DNA from: Synaphobranchus kaupii
Taxonomy: Eukaryota; Chordata; Actinopteri; Anguilliformes; Synaphobranchidae
Direction: 5' to 3'
Assembly (NCBI GenBank): GCA_029718625.1
Contig: CM056376.1
Location: 113,502,752 to 113,566,751, forward strand
Length of the DNA stretch: 64,000 bases
In this document: in pieces, positions 22,593 through 34,227 of the stretch
How the letters are laid out: every line of letters begins with the position of its first letter
How positions within the stretch are numbered: position 1 is the first letter of the stretch
The notes under the pieces: generated by a model
The model's database searches: none
Seen by the model: the letters and a program-made list of their open reading frames with translations, nothing else
Told to the model about the DNA's origin: nothing
Made by a program: the position numbers and the translations under genes

Positions 22593-23828
22593 GGGCTCTA
22601 TTTTCCAGCAAGCGCGTGGCGTGTGGCGAGCCGTCATATTCAATGGCGTAGCGTATGGCGCACTGGGCGTGGCTACTGAATCTCGCTATTTTCGGACCAG
22701 AGGCGAGGAGCGCACAGCGCGCTGCACAGGTAGAAAATGGGCTTTTAAAAAAATGGGGAGTTATTCTGAATATTTATCAGTGGGTGTGCTGTACAGCTGG
22801 ATTAAATCATAGCTAATCAAATTGCCTCTTTTCAGTCCTTTTAAGAGCTGTGTGCATTGCGACCCGGCATATTGGGTGGACTCGTTTTGACCATGTAGGG
22901 CTATCCCACATCACGTGGTTTAGTGAAAAACGATTGCAGAACGTGGTCGGGAGGCCTCCCGCTTGCAGAATGAGTCCACCCACTGTCAATTTCCGACTAC
23001 TATGGACTCCTATAAAGGCGACAGAAGTCAGTAATAGGTTATCTGGATTGTGAAAACTAGAAAGCTTTTAATCAGTCGATAAAATAAATAAAAATAAAAA
23101 TTATTTTACTCTCCCATTTATCATTTACTGGCTCTTTTTATTTTTCAACTCCTCACTTTTCCTATTTTCTCGGTCCTAGCATGCGTTTAATCATTTATCT
23201 ATTTCCAATTTTCCCCATGCAACATATCCCATTTTCCTCGCCACATTTATTAGTGACTTTTGTCACCTTTAGTATTCTGTAGTGTAAGCCGATAGGCTAT
23301 CTATTTTGCATTGATTTAATTGAATGTAATTTAGTTAGGTACATTTTTATAGCTATACGTCCAATAAGAGTGAATGTATGCACCATGTTTGTCATTCTTC
23401 TCATTACAGACGGGTGTAAGAAAGAATACAGTACCCCTGGGACCAGAGTGCAGTATAATAACAGCCATAAAAAATTCAAAACATAAATAAATACAGGAAT
23501 TTGCATTAAAAAAAGACAATGAACAATAAATGCAAAGTATAGTCTACATTTTTCCTGCTTGGGGGATTTATTTCAAAGTCAGATTGGACCGCATATGATC
23601 CTTAAAATGGTTGATTGGCTTTTAAATAGGTTTCTGCTCATATTGCTCGAGAAAGCCCCGGAATTAGCAACTCGCCATATTACGCTGTGGTGCGATTTGC
23701 GCCGTAAACCTGGTCTCACTTGGCGGGCAGTGCAAGCGCGAATCGCAGTCTAATCTTACCCCAAAAATTGCCACTTTGCCAATGCGCTGGCTCGCCACCC
23801 GCCATGCACCTGCCAGAAGATAGAGCCC
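22593..23828. mobile_element. Non-autonomous DNA transposon, Harbinger-like
   Basis: The ends are inverted: GGGCTCTATTTTCCAGCAAG on the left, and on the right a sequence whose complement reads GGGCTCTATCTTCTGGCAGG. Both continue into related GTGGCGAGCC-type sequence. The right flank is TTA; the left flank is GGA, possibly a mutated duplication. A second copy at 44405 starts with the same end directly after TTA, which supports a 3-bp TTA target as in PIF/Harbinger elements. No transposase is encoded in its 1,236 bp. Confidence 0.65.
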
Positions 23829-23833
23829 TTACA

Positions 23834-23862
<29 letters not shown>
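23834..23862 (+). repeat. (TC)n microsatellite
   Basis: About 14 units, starting immediately outside the Harbinger-like element. Confidence 0.95.
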
Positions 23863-23864
<2 letters not shown>

Positions 23865-24522
23865 GAACAGACATGATCTGACTGAAAGACATTAATACAA
23901 GGGAACTAGCATTGCTATCCAGAAACAAAAAAAAATGTAGAGTACAATATGTATGTACCAGGGGGTACTGTGTATGTTATAAATACCTGTGTGCACCTAT
24001 ACAATGCTCTGTAACACAATATGAAGACAGACAGACAGACAGACAGGAAATGACATCCCCAGAGCGCAGATAGTCAACAGTTCATTAAATCGGTAAAGCT
24101 GACACGCGTTCAGAATCTGGTGAGAGCGAGCGAGACAAGTCAACGATAGACTATAACGGCATTGCTCCCCTCTAACCTGGCATTGACACCGGGTCATAAA
24201 ATAGAAGTCCTGTTTTTTTAGGCTGGTCTGATCCAGCTGGTGACATGACATCAAATGCAGAGAGGCTAGATATGTTTGTTATCCCTCCGTCTCCCTCCTG
24301 TTTACACTGCACCCAGCCCTGCTGCCGTGTCACATGCAGCTTCTCGAGAATAGTCTAATTCCAGTATTTGCAAAGACACAAAAGTTACCCAGGCTCTCCG
24401 CAAATGTATTGATTACAGAGACTGAAGACCATGGACACTTGGATAGTGTTACACAGGGAACAAATGAACCAGTTAATCTGTAATAAAGAACATAAAAGAA
24501 AAGGCACGCTCACCTGCTCTTC
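23863..24522. other. Non-coding sequence with a short (ACAG)n
   Basis: An ACAG repeat lies at 24025-24047. Nothing else recognised. Confidence 0.45.
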
Positions 24523-25248
24523 GATTTACCTTTTATTAAGAACCGAAAACTGATTTACCTTTTATTAAGAACCGGAAACTGATTTACCTTTTATTAAGAA
24601 CCGGAAACTGATTTACCTTTTATTAAGAACCGAAAACTGATTTACCTTTTATTAAGAACCGAAAACTGATTTACCTTTTATTAAGAACCGGAAACTGATT
24701 TACCTTTTATTAAGAACCAAAAACTGATTTACCTTTTATTAAGAACCAAAAACTGATTTACCTTTTATTAAGAACCGAAAACTGATTTACCTTTTATTAA
24801 GAACCGGAAACTGATTTACCTTTTATTAAGAACCAAAAACTGATTTACCTTTTATTAAGAACCGAAAACTGATTTACCTTTTATTAAGAACCAAAAACTG
24901 ATTTACCTTTTATTAAGAACCAAAAACTGATTTACCTTTTATTAAGAACCGAAAACTGATTTACCTTTTATTAAGAACCGGAAACTGATTTACCTTTTAT
25001 TAAGAACCGGAAACTGATTTACCTTTTATTAAGAACCAAAAACTGATTTACCTTTTATTAAGAACCGGAAACTGATTTACCTTTTATTAAGAACCGGAAA
25101 CTGATTTACCTTTTATTAAGAACCAAAAACTGATTTACCTTTTATTAAGAACCGGAAACTGATTTACCTTTTATTAAGAACCAAAAACTGATTTACCTTT
25201 TATTAAGAACCGAAAACTGATTTACCTTTTATTAAGAACCGAAAACTG
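24523..25248 (+). repeat. 29-bp minisatellite, 25 units
   Basis: Unit GATTTACCTTTTATTAAGAA followed by CCNNAAACT. The copies are almost identical except at the two N positions, which read GG, GA or AA. Length 726 bp. Such homogeneity means recent expansion or active homogenisation. No open frame runs through it because TAA recurs in the unit. Confidence 0.98.
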
Positions 25249-27982
25249 GTAGTCAGTCTTGCCCTTGGCAGGCTACAGGGTGTGCTGGATTTTATTGTTA
25301 CTCAGTGCATAGTTGATCAATTAAAGCAGTTGTACAGTTAACCCCTTCTCAAGCACCACCTTTTTTGAACACAGGCCTGAAAATGAAGCGGAACTGTTCT
25401 TGAACCCCTTTGACTACAGGTGTAATCCTGGTCTCTTGTGTAAGGTAATCTTTGGGGTTTGTCTTCCAAGAGTCAGAATTACACTAAATATTACTGAAAC
25501 AAAGTAACAGAAGCTCAAACACATTGGAAGTGTAAGTTCTTTTTTAACCCCATTGTGCAATGACCCTAGTGGCATAGACCCTGGGGTCTACATCACAAAC
25601 ATCCTACTGTACCATGTCAGAAAGCGAGGTACCATGGAAACCTGTATATTGTCTTCATCGTGAGTTGGGCTATTATCGGGCACAATATGAAGTTCCTACA
25701 TGCCACCGTTCTTCCGTATTTCATAAAAGTATATCGACCACTCCTCAGTGTGATCTACATGACAGCGAATTGGGTTGAAGATACTGGACATTTAAATATA
25801 TTTAGGAGTTGGTTACAGTTCTTCTTTAACCACCAAAAAATGTTATACTATCACAGCAACAATAAAAAACACATAAGGTCCTGGATTTAGGTAAACTAAA
25901 CTGTTTTTTTACCTGCTCACTGATTAGTGTGAATTTCTGTCATCATTACATAATTTCCTTCTGCTATGAAAATCTCTCATAAAGTATGGAATAAAGTCAT
26001 AACCTTACCTGCATAACCTTATCTACATTCAAGATTATGTCGTTATTTTCTGTCTTTTCTGCCTATATGTGGTGTACAGTGCTAGTTTCAACTAGCTAAG
26101 TTTTGCCTTGTGTACAAGGTGTGCGTGTGTGTTTTATGGTGTTGTAGTCATAATAGTATAGCTAGCTAGCCACAGAAAGGTAGCTAGGTTGTGCTTTTAT
26201 TGTTTATGATGTCACAGAGTTTTACATTAGTGGTGCTGAATTCAGAATGAAAGGACCTGTAGTCTCTCTTATTCTGGTTTAATTTAGTTTAAACCTAGTT
26301 AGCTAGCAACCTATTAGGTATTGGTTATAAACTAAGCCTGCATAAGACTCAATGATAAAGTATGGAGAGCCTGTGGAAAAAAGTCCCTGCCTGAGGCGAC
26401 TTGGATTTGTATACCATAAGCAATGACAATGGTGGTGAGCTGTCAATCTATTACGGCTAGATTGTAACTTTACTGGGAATTTATACTACACTACAGTTGA
26501 AGCTTTCATGTGTGGCCTAGCCATTCATTTTGTTGGGTGAAACAGCATAGCTAATATAGGGACATCAATGGATGACACAGTAGCTAGTCCCGTACAGTAA
26601 TCCATGGGCTGGCATATGTTTATATAGGAGATAATTATAGTAGTTGTAATATTAATAGTTGTAGTCATTTATATGATGCTGTAAATTGTCTGCATGTTCT
26701 CATACATTGTTAGTCTGACTGGTTGGCAATACATTACCTTTTATGACGAGAACGGGGCTGTGTTGGACATTTGTGGCACTGGAAACTAAACTGAGACAAA
26801 TAAATTGATTATCTAAGGGACATTCCCCTCATTAATTGCCTCCTCATAGGACATAATAATGGGCTTCATATGGACACTAAAGCTGTGTTCATGTTTGGAT
26901 TTCTTTGGACAGCGTGGATGGCTTTGGACAGCTTGGATACTTTGCATACGTTTCCATGGGTTTTCATGGGTTTGGAAAGGTTTGGGTATGTTTTTGGACA
27001 CCTATAACCATTTCCCAAATTTTTTGCAAAAGTTGGAAATTATCTAATGATATAGATGCAAATATATTTCCAATGAGTCAAAAGAGTTTATCTGTTGAAA
27101 AATTTAGATTATCTCCTAAATCACTGTGATGCACAATTATCCATTTTGGGTAGAGTTTTGCACACCAAGGTACACCGTTTCAAATAGTCTCTTAGGATTT
27201 GAGCAGTAATACATATCACTTTCATATTTTGTACACATGCAGACAGGAGGTTTGCAAACAAGAAAATGTAAAGTTTAACCTTATTCACATATTTGACTCT
27301 CAGGTGTTCACTGTAAACTAGAGTGGTGGAACTTTGTTTTTCACCGGGGGTTGTGCATTCACTGCCAATAATTTACATCTGATTTATGAAAGTTTTTTTA
27401 TTTAAGGCATGATAATAAATGGTACCAGGGTCTTCTTTAATTTAAGCCATTATTGGTGTTTGTGTTACATTGATATCTGGAGTTATAAAGCTTTAAACAG
27501 AACGGTAGAAACAAATGAAAATGTGTCAAATAAAGCCTCTACACAAAGGGGTTAAATTTTTTTTTATTTATCAGCATAAGGATACCGACTCTACCGTGAT
27601 CCGTGTTGTCTGTGGATTTCCAGAACACATAGACCCTACAGAGTTGTCGTTTTTGAGCCTGTGTTTTGTCATGCTACATAATAAGGAACCCTTGTCGCTA
27701 TAACATTGTGATCGTAAAATGTAATTGTAAAAAAGTGTGTGAGAGAGAGAGAGAATACCACTGGTCTGGAGTATGGCAGTGTAGAGTAGAAAGAAACTAG
27801 ACATTTACTAATGGGGTATGTGTGTGATGGCTTTTTTTCTTTCACTCTGTCTTCCTTGACTTGCCGAATGTTCATTCAGATATACTCCATCTTTTACTAA
27901 CCTTTGTAATAATGTCTTCATTCCACATACTCAACCATTTTTTGCAGACTCACAAACATCTTTCAGTTTTACTGATGCCATC
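25249..27982. other. Unique AT-rich non-coding sequence
   Basis: No repeat or exon recognised. TAGCTAG motifs recur at 26080-26320. At 26890-27005 the phrase TTTGGACA and its variants recur loosely without forming a regular array. Confidence 0.4.
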
Positions 27983-28195
27983 CGACATTTAAATGTTGGT
28001 ATTTAGCAGATGCTCTTCATTATCCAGAGTGACTTACGCAGTTTTGGCATTTACTGATAGCAGGATATTTACTGAAGTGGTTCAGGTTAAGTGCCTTGCT
28101 CAAGGGTACAATGGCAGTGCCCCACCTGCCAATCAAACCTGCACCCTCTAAGTTACAAGACCGTTTCCCTAACCATAACACTATACTGCTACCTG
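27983..28195 (-). mobile_element. tRNA-derived SINE, minus strand
   Basis: The reverse complement shows the same order as the SINE at 29507-29741: a tRNA-like head with a degraded B box (GGTTTGATTGG), the TACCCTTGAGCAAGGCACTT core, and the tail CTGGATAATGAAGAGCATCT related to the L2 tail. It is more diverged than the 29507 copy, so it is older. Confidence 0.85.
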
Positions 28196-29187
28196 ATGTC
28201 TTACCACAGCTGTCGGCTCGCCTTGGACACAAATAACCATGGCATGCAGACAGCAGTCTTTCATATAGACATCTGTCTTGTTAGCTGCAATACAAATGGT
28301 GCACGCTTATTTTGTCCTTAGGTTTTCAGAAAATTGATCAGCGTCATTCTCCCATTGGACTGCTAACTTGTGATGGCCCGCCCATGAGCAAATGTGTTTT
28401 TGACGTGTTGCAATTGATTTTGATGTGTTTATGTGTGAAAATGTTGTTAAATTGATTCATTCAAATGACCTCCCTCCCGCAAAAAAAGAAAAAACAATCC
28501 AATAAACATTGTCCCACATTTGTTGCGCAAGGGCAAATGTTTATGTCATGAATCTATTCAATAACACAGCCATTTAATCAGCAAGATGTGAATTGCCTGA
28601 GCTGATGGCATTGTCCATATTGATTATGAGGCTAGACTGAAATGGAGGTGCCGTTGTGAAGTGTACAGCCAGCTTTGTATTTTGGAGCAACAAATGTGGG
28701 ACAACCTTGACTGGATAAGGCACAAAATACCATACAGCTCCAGTCCTGGAGGTACATGTATATCCTGGTCTTTGTTCCAACCCATTATTCTGGCATAATC
28801 TACTAAACAGCTGTATACACCAGTGCTGGTTCACTGACATATCAAACCACAGTAAAATGTTTTCACAAATTTGCAGTCTGCAGCTGTAGCTCACAACCTT
28901 TTAAAATGTCAAGTCAGTTGAGGCTAATTAAATAATTAAGAGCAGCAGTTGCTAAAAATTCCGAAACAGATACGCCTCTTGTTCTGCACCATTTTGAGTA
29001 GGGGGTGTCTACACCCCTCCATAGAGACCATGTTGAAGCAAATGTGTCCAAACCTTGTGAATGAGTAACGTATGTGGTGTGTAATGAAACTCACACACTT
29101 AAATAATAAATCTCACTCAACTGACACCTTTGTCAACTTGGTTTGAGTCTTTTTAAAAAGGATGCAACTACAGTATATGAAGGAGGA
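28196..29187. other. Non-coding sequence with a possible MITE remnant
   Basis: A fragment at 28735-28790 (CTCCAGTCCTGGAGG, then TTTGTTCCAACCC) resembles ends of hAT-type fish MITEs. The rest is unassigned. Confidence 0.4.
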
Positions 29188-29488
29188 GTCCCCAAGCCTG
29201 GTCTTGGAGAGTCACAGGGACTGCTGGTTTTCCTTTGCACCTTAATATCAGCTAAATGAGACCCAAGAATACAGGCCGAGGTGAGTTAACTGTGTAAACA
29301 ACTGCTTTTGTTGATCAAATTATTTCTGAGTAATAACAGACCCCAGCAGAACCCACAGCTTTCCAGGACCAGGGTTAGGGAACCCAGCAAACCCTGTGGC
29401 TCTTCTGGACCAGGTTTGGAGACGCCAGTAGACCCTGTGTCTCTCCAGGACCAGGTTTGGGGACCCCAGCAGACCAGGTTTGGAGACC
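29188..29488 (+). mobile_element. MITE whose right end is tandemly amplified
   Basis: The left end (29188-29232) reads AGTCCCCAAGCCTGGTCTTG and then CACAGGGACTGCTGGTTTTC, a common fish MITE terminus. From 29343 its inverted counterpart is present as three 41-bp units and a partial fourth (starts at 29343, 29384, 29425 and 29466), each with GACCAGGTTTGG or a close variant. The terminal repeat has therefore become a minisatellite. Confidence 0.65.
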
Positions 29489-29506
29489 CCACGTATGATG
29501 CAGTGT

Positions 29507-29741
29507 AGGCAGCAGTATAGTATAATGGTAAAGGAACTGGCCTTGTAACCGAAAGGTTGCAGGTTCGATTCCCAGGTAGTACACTGCCGTTGTACCCTTG
29601 AGCAAGGTACTTAACCTGAATCGCTTCAGTATATATCAAGCTGTATAAATGGATGATATGTAAAAAAAATGCTAAAAAGTTGTGTAAGTCGCTCTGGATA
29701 AGAGCGTCTGCTAAATGCCTGTAATGTAATGTAATGTAATG
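29507..29741 (+). mobile_element. tRNA-derived SINE with L2-type tail
   Basis: The head contains a degenerate A box (near 29518-29530, TAGTATAATGG) and a good B box (GGTTCGATTCC, 29562-29572), the internal RNA polymerase III promoter. The body follows (CCTTGAGCAAGGTACTTAAC), then the tail GCTCTGGATAAGAGCGTCTG and TGTAA repeats to 29741. The tail is shared with the L2 LINE at 5326-6475, which fits mobilisation by that LINE's enzyme. The structure resembles eel UnaSINEs and other teleost V-type SINEs. Confidence 0.9.
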
Positions 29742-30258
29742 CAGAGTTAACATTGACATCGAGCTTCCTGTTAAATAAGGCTTATAATTAGATGGTCTAG
29801 GCAAAATAAATAAAAATAAGAAAATGGAAAAGAGAGAGCGGATGAACTCTAGAGAACAATATAATTGGCTCCATTCCTCCTCGACAGGCAGCTGTTTCAT
29901 TAGAGACCCATCAGAGTGTACGCCGGGTAATGGAAGTTTGGGAGCCGCATCTTCATCACAGGAACGAGACAACAAACACATTGGGGCATTTTTTTTCTTG
30001 TCTTCCCATAATAGTATTTAACAGCCTCTTTAATGCTGATGTCAAATCATGGCCCTCCTACTTAGGGAATCTATTATAATATTGTCGAGGTTACTATAAA
30101 TTATAATAGTATAATAATAATAATACACTTTATTTATGTAGCACTTTTCATTTTGCAGTAAAAATAATCTTAAAGTGCCTTATGTGGGCAATTAGGTTAA
30201 TTATAATTATAAAAGCCTAAATTATAGAAAAATATGAGGTCTTTATAAAGGGGACATG
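29742..30258. other. Non-coding sequence with a small dispersed repeat
   Basis: 30104-30180 (AATAATACACTTTATTTATG then TAGCACTTTTCA) is of a type frequent in fish repeats. The rest is unassigned. Confidence 0.4.
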
Positions 30259-30669
30259 CATCTGCAGCTCTGATTGGATGGCTCAGCAGCTCATCTGCAG
30301 CAGTGATTGGATGGCTCAGCAGCTCATCTGCAGCAGTGATTGGATGACTCAGCAGCAAATCTGCAGCTGTGATTGGATGGCTCAGCAGCTCATCTGCAGC
30401 TATGATTGGATGGCTCAGCAGCTCAAATGTACCTCTGATTAGATGACTCAGCAGCTCATTTGTAGCTGTGTTTGGATGGCTCAGCAGCTCATCTGCAGCT
30501 CTGATTGGATGGCTCAGCAGCTCATCTGCAGCTGTGATTGGATGACTCAGCAGCTAATCTGAACCTGTGATTGGATGGCTCAGGAGCACATCTGCAGCTC
30601 TGATTGGATGGCTCAGCAGCTCATCTAGGGCTCTGATTGGATGACTCAGCAGCTCATCTGTAGCTCTGA
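30259..30669 (+). repeat. 33-bp tandem repeat, about 12 copies
   Basis: Unit is close to TGATTGGATGGCTCAGCAGC then TCATCTGCAGC. Copies vary by 1-5 bases. Most contain ATTGG, the complement of a CCAAT box. The open frame on the minus strand is a repeat translation. Confidence 0.95.
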
Positions 30670-31765
30670 CAGACTGGGCTATTCCTGCTGCTTTAAGGCC
30701 AGCCTTGCACAACCGAATGCACAGCCCTCCGCTCCCAGTTATTATCACTATCACTAAGTCACTTATGCGGCAAATAACAGCATATGACATCCGGTAAAAT
30801 GTGCCCTGTATGTAGGACTGTGTGTAGAGTCAGGCAAACCCCCATCTCCCTGGACTGTATCCCCCTGTGCCCACGATCGACAGCAGAGTCTGCATTCAAC
30901 AGAAAAACATTATTAAACTCACCCGCATTTTGGGCTCGGGGAGAGGAAAACGCCGCACAGAACTGTTTTGTGATACGCAGAACAATTATCCTACTATCAG
31001 ATGAAGGAGAGTTGGAGGTAATTTTGTCAAAACACCAGGGATCAGCCCGACTCCATCGAAACAGCTGTTGCACCCACAAACGCAATGCTCACATTAATAG
31101 CATGCTTCCACTGCTGCCTCCTGATCAGTGCACCGTGCACGCCTTGTGCAGGCCCTACCTTGACTACACAATCTGAACAAAATGAAAAGAAGTGCAATTT
31201 CATGAACACCGAACGTCATTTTCCAGGAAGTATATGTCTAGTATTTAAATATTGCGCGGGGGAATTAAATCAGAACTGCGATCTGACCACAGGAGGTTGC
31301 ATTGAACTGTCAAGTATGGACGCAACTCAATCTGACCTGCTGTGATCGGAAGTTGGAATTCCGTTTCCAGAAGTCCCATGAAGTGACTAGTGTAACCGTA
31401 GCCACACACAATTGCACATATTGCATAACTCATGCACTGCGCAGCATACTGGTTCACTGGCGGGTACATCCACAGTGAAATTTGTACACACACAGGATGT
31501 CACACCCTTCACTGTACAAAAATACCTCAACACATGTCATAACTCATACGCTGGATTGTATAATATCACATATTTCATAACATAGACTGTCTCTGAGTCA
31601 TCCATAAGAAAAAATCGATACTTTTCATATCTCACACACTCTCTAGATTTATTTTAGGCAAGGCAAGACTGTGTTTCATTTCTAGGCAATTTACATTTCC
31701 AGGTATCTTCAAGTGCACATGTATTACTTTACTATTACACAGAATATGTACTACACACATACTAT
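30670..31765. other. Non-coding sequence
   Basis: The + strand open frame at 30784-31176 (130 codons) has cysteines near its start but no recognised motif, no good acceptor before it and no codon evidence. It is treated as unassigned. Confidence 0.35.
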
Positions 31766-32055
31766 TGTAGTGATCACGCTATAGACAAGCCAGGCGGATC
31801 TTGACTACGATTCCTGGTAGCTTTATTAGTGCATCTTCAAAGTACAGGAACATCAAGCGGTATGCAATACTGACCCCGGGCCTGTGCAGACTGCCCCTTT
31901 TATCCCCACCCATATACAAATTACAATGTGATATTCTCGCTAGCTACTTACTGGCTAGTGAACCAACCAATCACAAACATAAACAACCCGAACATGACAG
32001 GGCTACTTCTTATTAGCCCAGCAGTGGCTAGCTAACTATGCTAACCACCTCTACA
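31766..32055 (-). mobile_element. Solo LTR, minus orientation (290 bp)
   Basis: Read on the minus strand it begins TGTAGAGGTGG and ends GTGATCACTACA, so the ends are short inverted repeats of the TG...CA type. It has a TATA-like GGGGATAAAAGGGG and, further on, an AATAAAGCTACC poly(A) signal, in the order expected of a U3-R-U5 LTR. The flanking five bases (ACTAT and ATATT) do not match clearly. It is inserted in a 27-bp tandem repeat. No internal retroelement genes are present. Confidence 0.7.
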
Positions 32056-32065
32056 ATATTATGCA

Positions 32066-32210
32066 TACAAATATTACACAGACTATTTACTACACAAATA
32101 TTACACAGTCTCTTTACTACATAAATATTACACAGCCTCTTTACTACATAAATATTATAGTCGCTTTACTACGCAAATATTACCCAGACTCCTTACTACA
32201 TAAATATCAC
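32066..32210 (+). repeat. 27-bp tandem repeat, about 5 copies
   Basis: Unit near CTTTACTACATAAATATTAC then ACAGCCT. Related words (TTTACTATTACACAG) lie just left of the solo LTR, so the LTR split this array. Confidence 0.85.
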
Positions 32211-32595
32211 TCTTTATTATACCTCTCAGAATCCATCTTCCTCATTGTCAGATACATACTGAAAAGTTTGGAATAAAGAGTCTGTTTGAGATAGAGAATA
32301 CAAGAGAATGTTCTTTTTAAACAAATGTTTCATAACACAATTAAAAATGCAATGGAGACTCCCACATGACTGACGTGGGATAGCACACAGCTCATAGGCT
32401 TCCAACCCTGTAGCGCTTCTGAAGGCGAGTCACCAGTTTCAAACCTGCTTCTCTCCCCAGCTAACTGTTATTTGCCATCGTACTGTTTGCTCGGGGAGAT
32501 CCAGAGACCAATTTTTCTCCAAGACAACATATGGAATGCAGCATATTTGTTATTAAAAAATGAAATGTCCAAGAGGTGTATTTAAATTCTGAGCA

Positions 32596-32835
32596 AGTGT
32601 GTGTGTTTGTGTGTGTGTGTGTGTGTGCCTGCCTGTCTGTCTGTCATTCTGTGGAATATATTTCCTGTTCTAAGACTGTTATTATATTTTCTGTTCTAGC
32701 ACTGTTATTCCATGGAATATATTAACTCTTCTAACACTGTTAGGCTATTACATGGAATATATTTCCTGTTCCAAGACTGTTATTCTGTGGAATGTATTTT
32801 CTGTTCTAACACTGTTATTCCATGGAATGCCTGTC
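32596..32835 (+). repeat. (GT)n followed by an irregular ~35-bp repeat
   Basis: A GT/TGCC-rich microsatellite (32596-32645) is followed by about five diverged copies of a phrase containing CTGTTCTAACACTGTTATTC and CATGGAATATATT. Spacing is irregular. Confidence 0.75.
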
Positions 32836-33261
32836 ATTTTGTAAGACTCTGTAGAATGTCTTTGTCCTGGGGTGCATTTTGTGATGTCACATGTGTGACG
32901 CATGCTGGTAAAACGGTCCGCAAGTTGCACTTCTGCAATTCACAGTAGAGCGCAAAATGTGTTTTTTGTTTTTTTCCATATAACGAAAGTTTAAGTATTT
33001 TAGAAGTCGCTTAATATAATATACAACGTATTTACAATCTCTAAATACCTGTAATAAGTAACAAATATGCTTGTTAAACCATGTTTTCCGGGGGCGGGCT
33101 TCAATTTGAGGGACAGACTATAATCAGCTGTCCATTAACACCTTCCTAGTTTCGATTGGCTCTGAGGTTCGGCATGCCTTGCCCATAAAGAGCCTACTTC
33201 TCTGAATAATGTAGCTGCCGGTACGGTAGAAGCATAGAAAACGGAGAATTCGAGAACATAC

Positions 33262-33845
33262 ACGATTCACAGTAGCTACCTGCTCCAACTGGACCTCTGG
33301 ATTCGATACATATCTTCAGACAAAACTCCATATTACTCCATAGAAAAAAGCGAACACTGTAACTTAAGAGACGTTTTGCAGCCGGACTCGGAATCGAGTT
33401 CAGTAAATCTGTAGTTCTTACCTATTCTGGCACTTGTCCTCTCCACAAATCGGTTTGCCTGTAATCCATGCTTTAAACGAGCTATAACCAACAATTTCAA
33501 TACAAACTAGTGACTTCTTCAATACACCCCCGGCCAGCGGCGTTATTGCTGAGCACATGTGTTTCATTGTCAGAGCGAAGAAGTCTGTGGTGTCCATGTT
33601 AATTTTTCACTAGTTTGTATAGAAATTATTGCCTATGGCTCGCTAAAAGTATGGATTACGGCTGAGATTTGGGGAGAGGACAAGTGCCAGAATATGTAAG
33701 AACTTTCAGAATTACGGAACTCGATTCAGTTCTGTCGCAAAATGGTTGTTAAGTTACAGCGTTTGCTTTTTTATATGGAGCTCTGTCTGAAGATATTCAT
33801 ATCGAAAGCCAGAGGTCCAGATGGAGCAAAGTAGCTACTATCGTT
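33262..33845. repeat. Long imperfect inverted repeat (foldback)
   Basis: The arm at about 33262-33520 is complementary to about 33578-33845. Matching blocks include GTAGCTAC, GGACCTCTGG against CCAGAGGTCC, TTCTGGCACTTGTCCTCTCC against its complement at about 33680-33701, and TACAAACTAGTGA against TCACTAGTTTGTA. Arms of about 260 bp flank about 60 bp of loop. Arm identity looks roughly 75-80% by eye. Confidence 0.85.
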
Positions 33846-34227
33846 TGCAGTGAAACCTGTCTGGTTTGTAACGTTACTCGAGTAAATTTGAGTTTTTGCT
33901 ATCAATCTGTCTGTTAGTCGAGCTGTGTCCAAATCATAGACCGTATAAAAATGGTCTGAATCTACTGCGTCCCCCTGTGTAGCTGATAAGGTAGGCTAAC
34001 GTTACTGACTACTGTTTAGTGACATACAGTAGCCTATGCAAAAAATATCCTCAGTAATACTATTATCAGCGAAATCCTAAGCATAATAAGTTCGCCTATA
34101 TCATTTGCGGATTTAAAGTACACTACATTTAGATAACATTTTGCCTACTTAACAACTTTATCACAGCTAGCATAGGCTCAATAGTAGCCTATAGAAGGGC
34201 ATTGATTCAGACCAATTGGGACACATC

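Noticed and set aside
24523..25248. CRISPR array (regular 29-bp repeats)
   Set aside because: There are no unique spacers; units are directly head-to-tail and the host is a vertebrate.
25660..25890. 76-codon + strand frame as a membrane protein
   Set aside because: AT-rich chance frame with hydrophobic residues; no motif, no signal peptide pattern, no splice support.
29518..29580. A functional tRNA gene
   Set aside because: The B box is good, but the sequence continues into the SINE body and L2-type tail and the cloverleaf is incomplete, so it is a tRNA-derived SINE head.
29286..29981. 231-codon minus-strand open frame
   Set aside because: It runs through a MITE, its amplified end and a SINE; the peptide is a translation of repeats.
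30784..31176. 130-codon open frame with CxxC near the start as a small zinc-binding protein
   Set aside because: Only one CPVC-like pair, no partner ligands in a known spacing, no splice or promoter support, and no recognised homologue.
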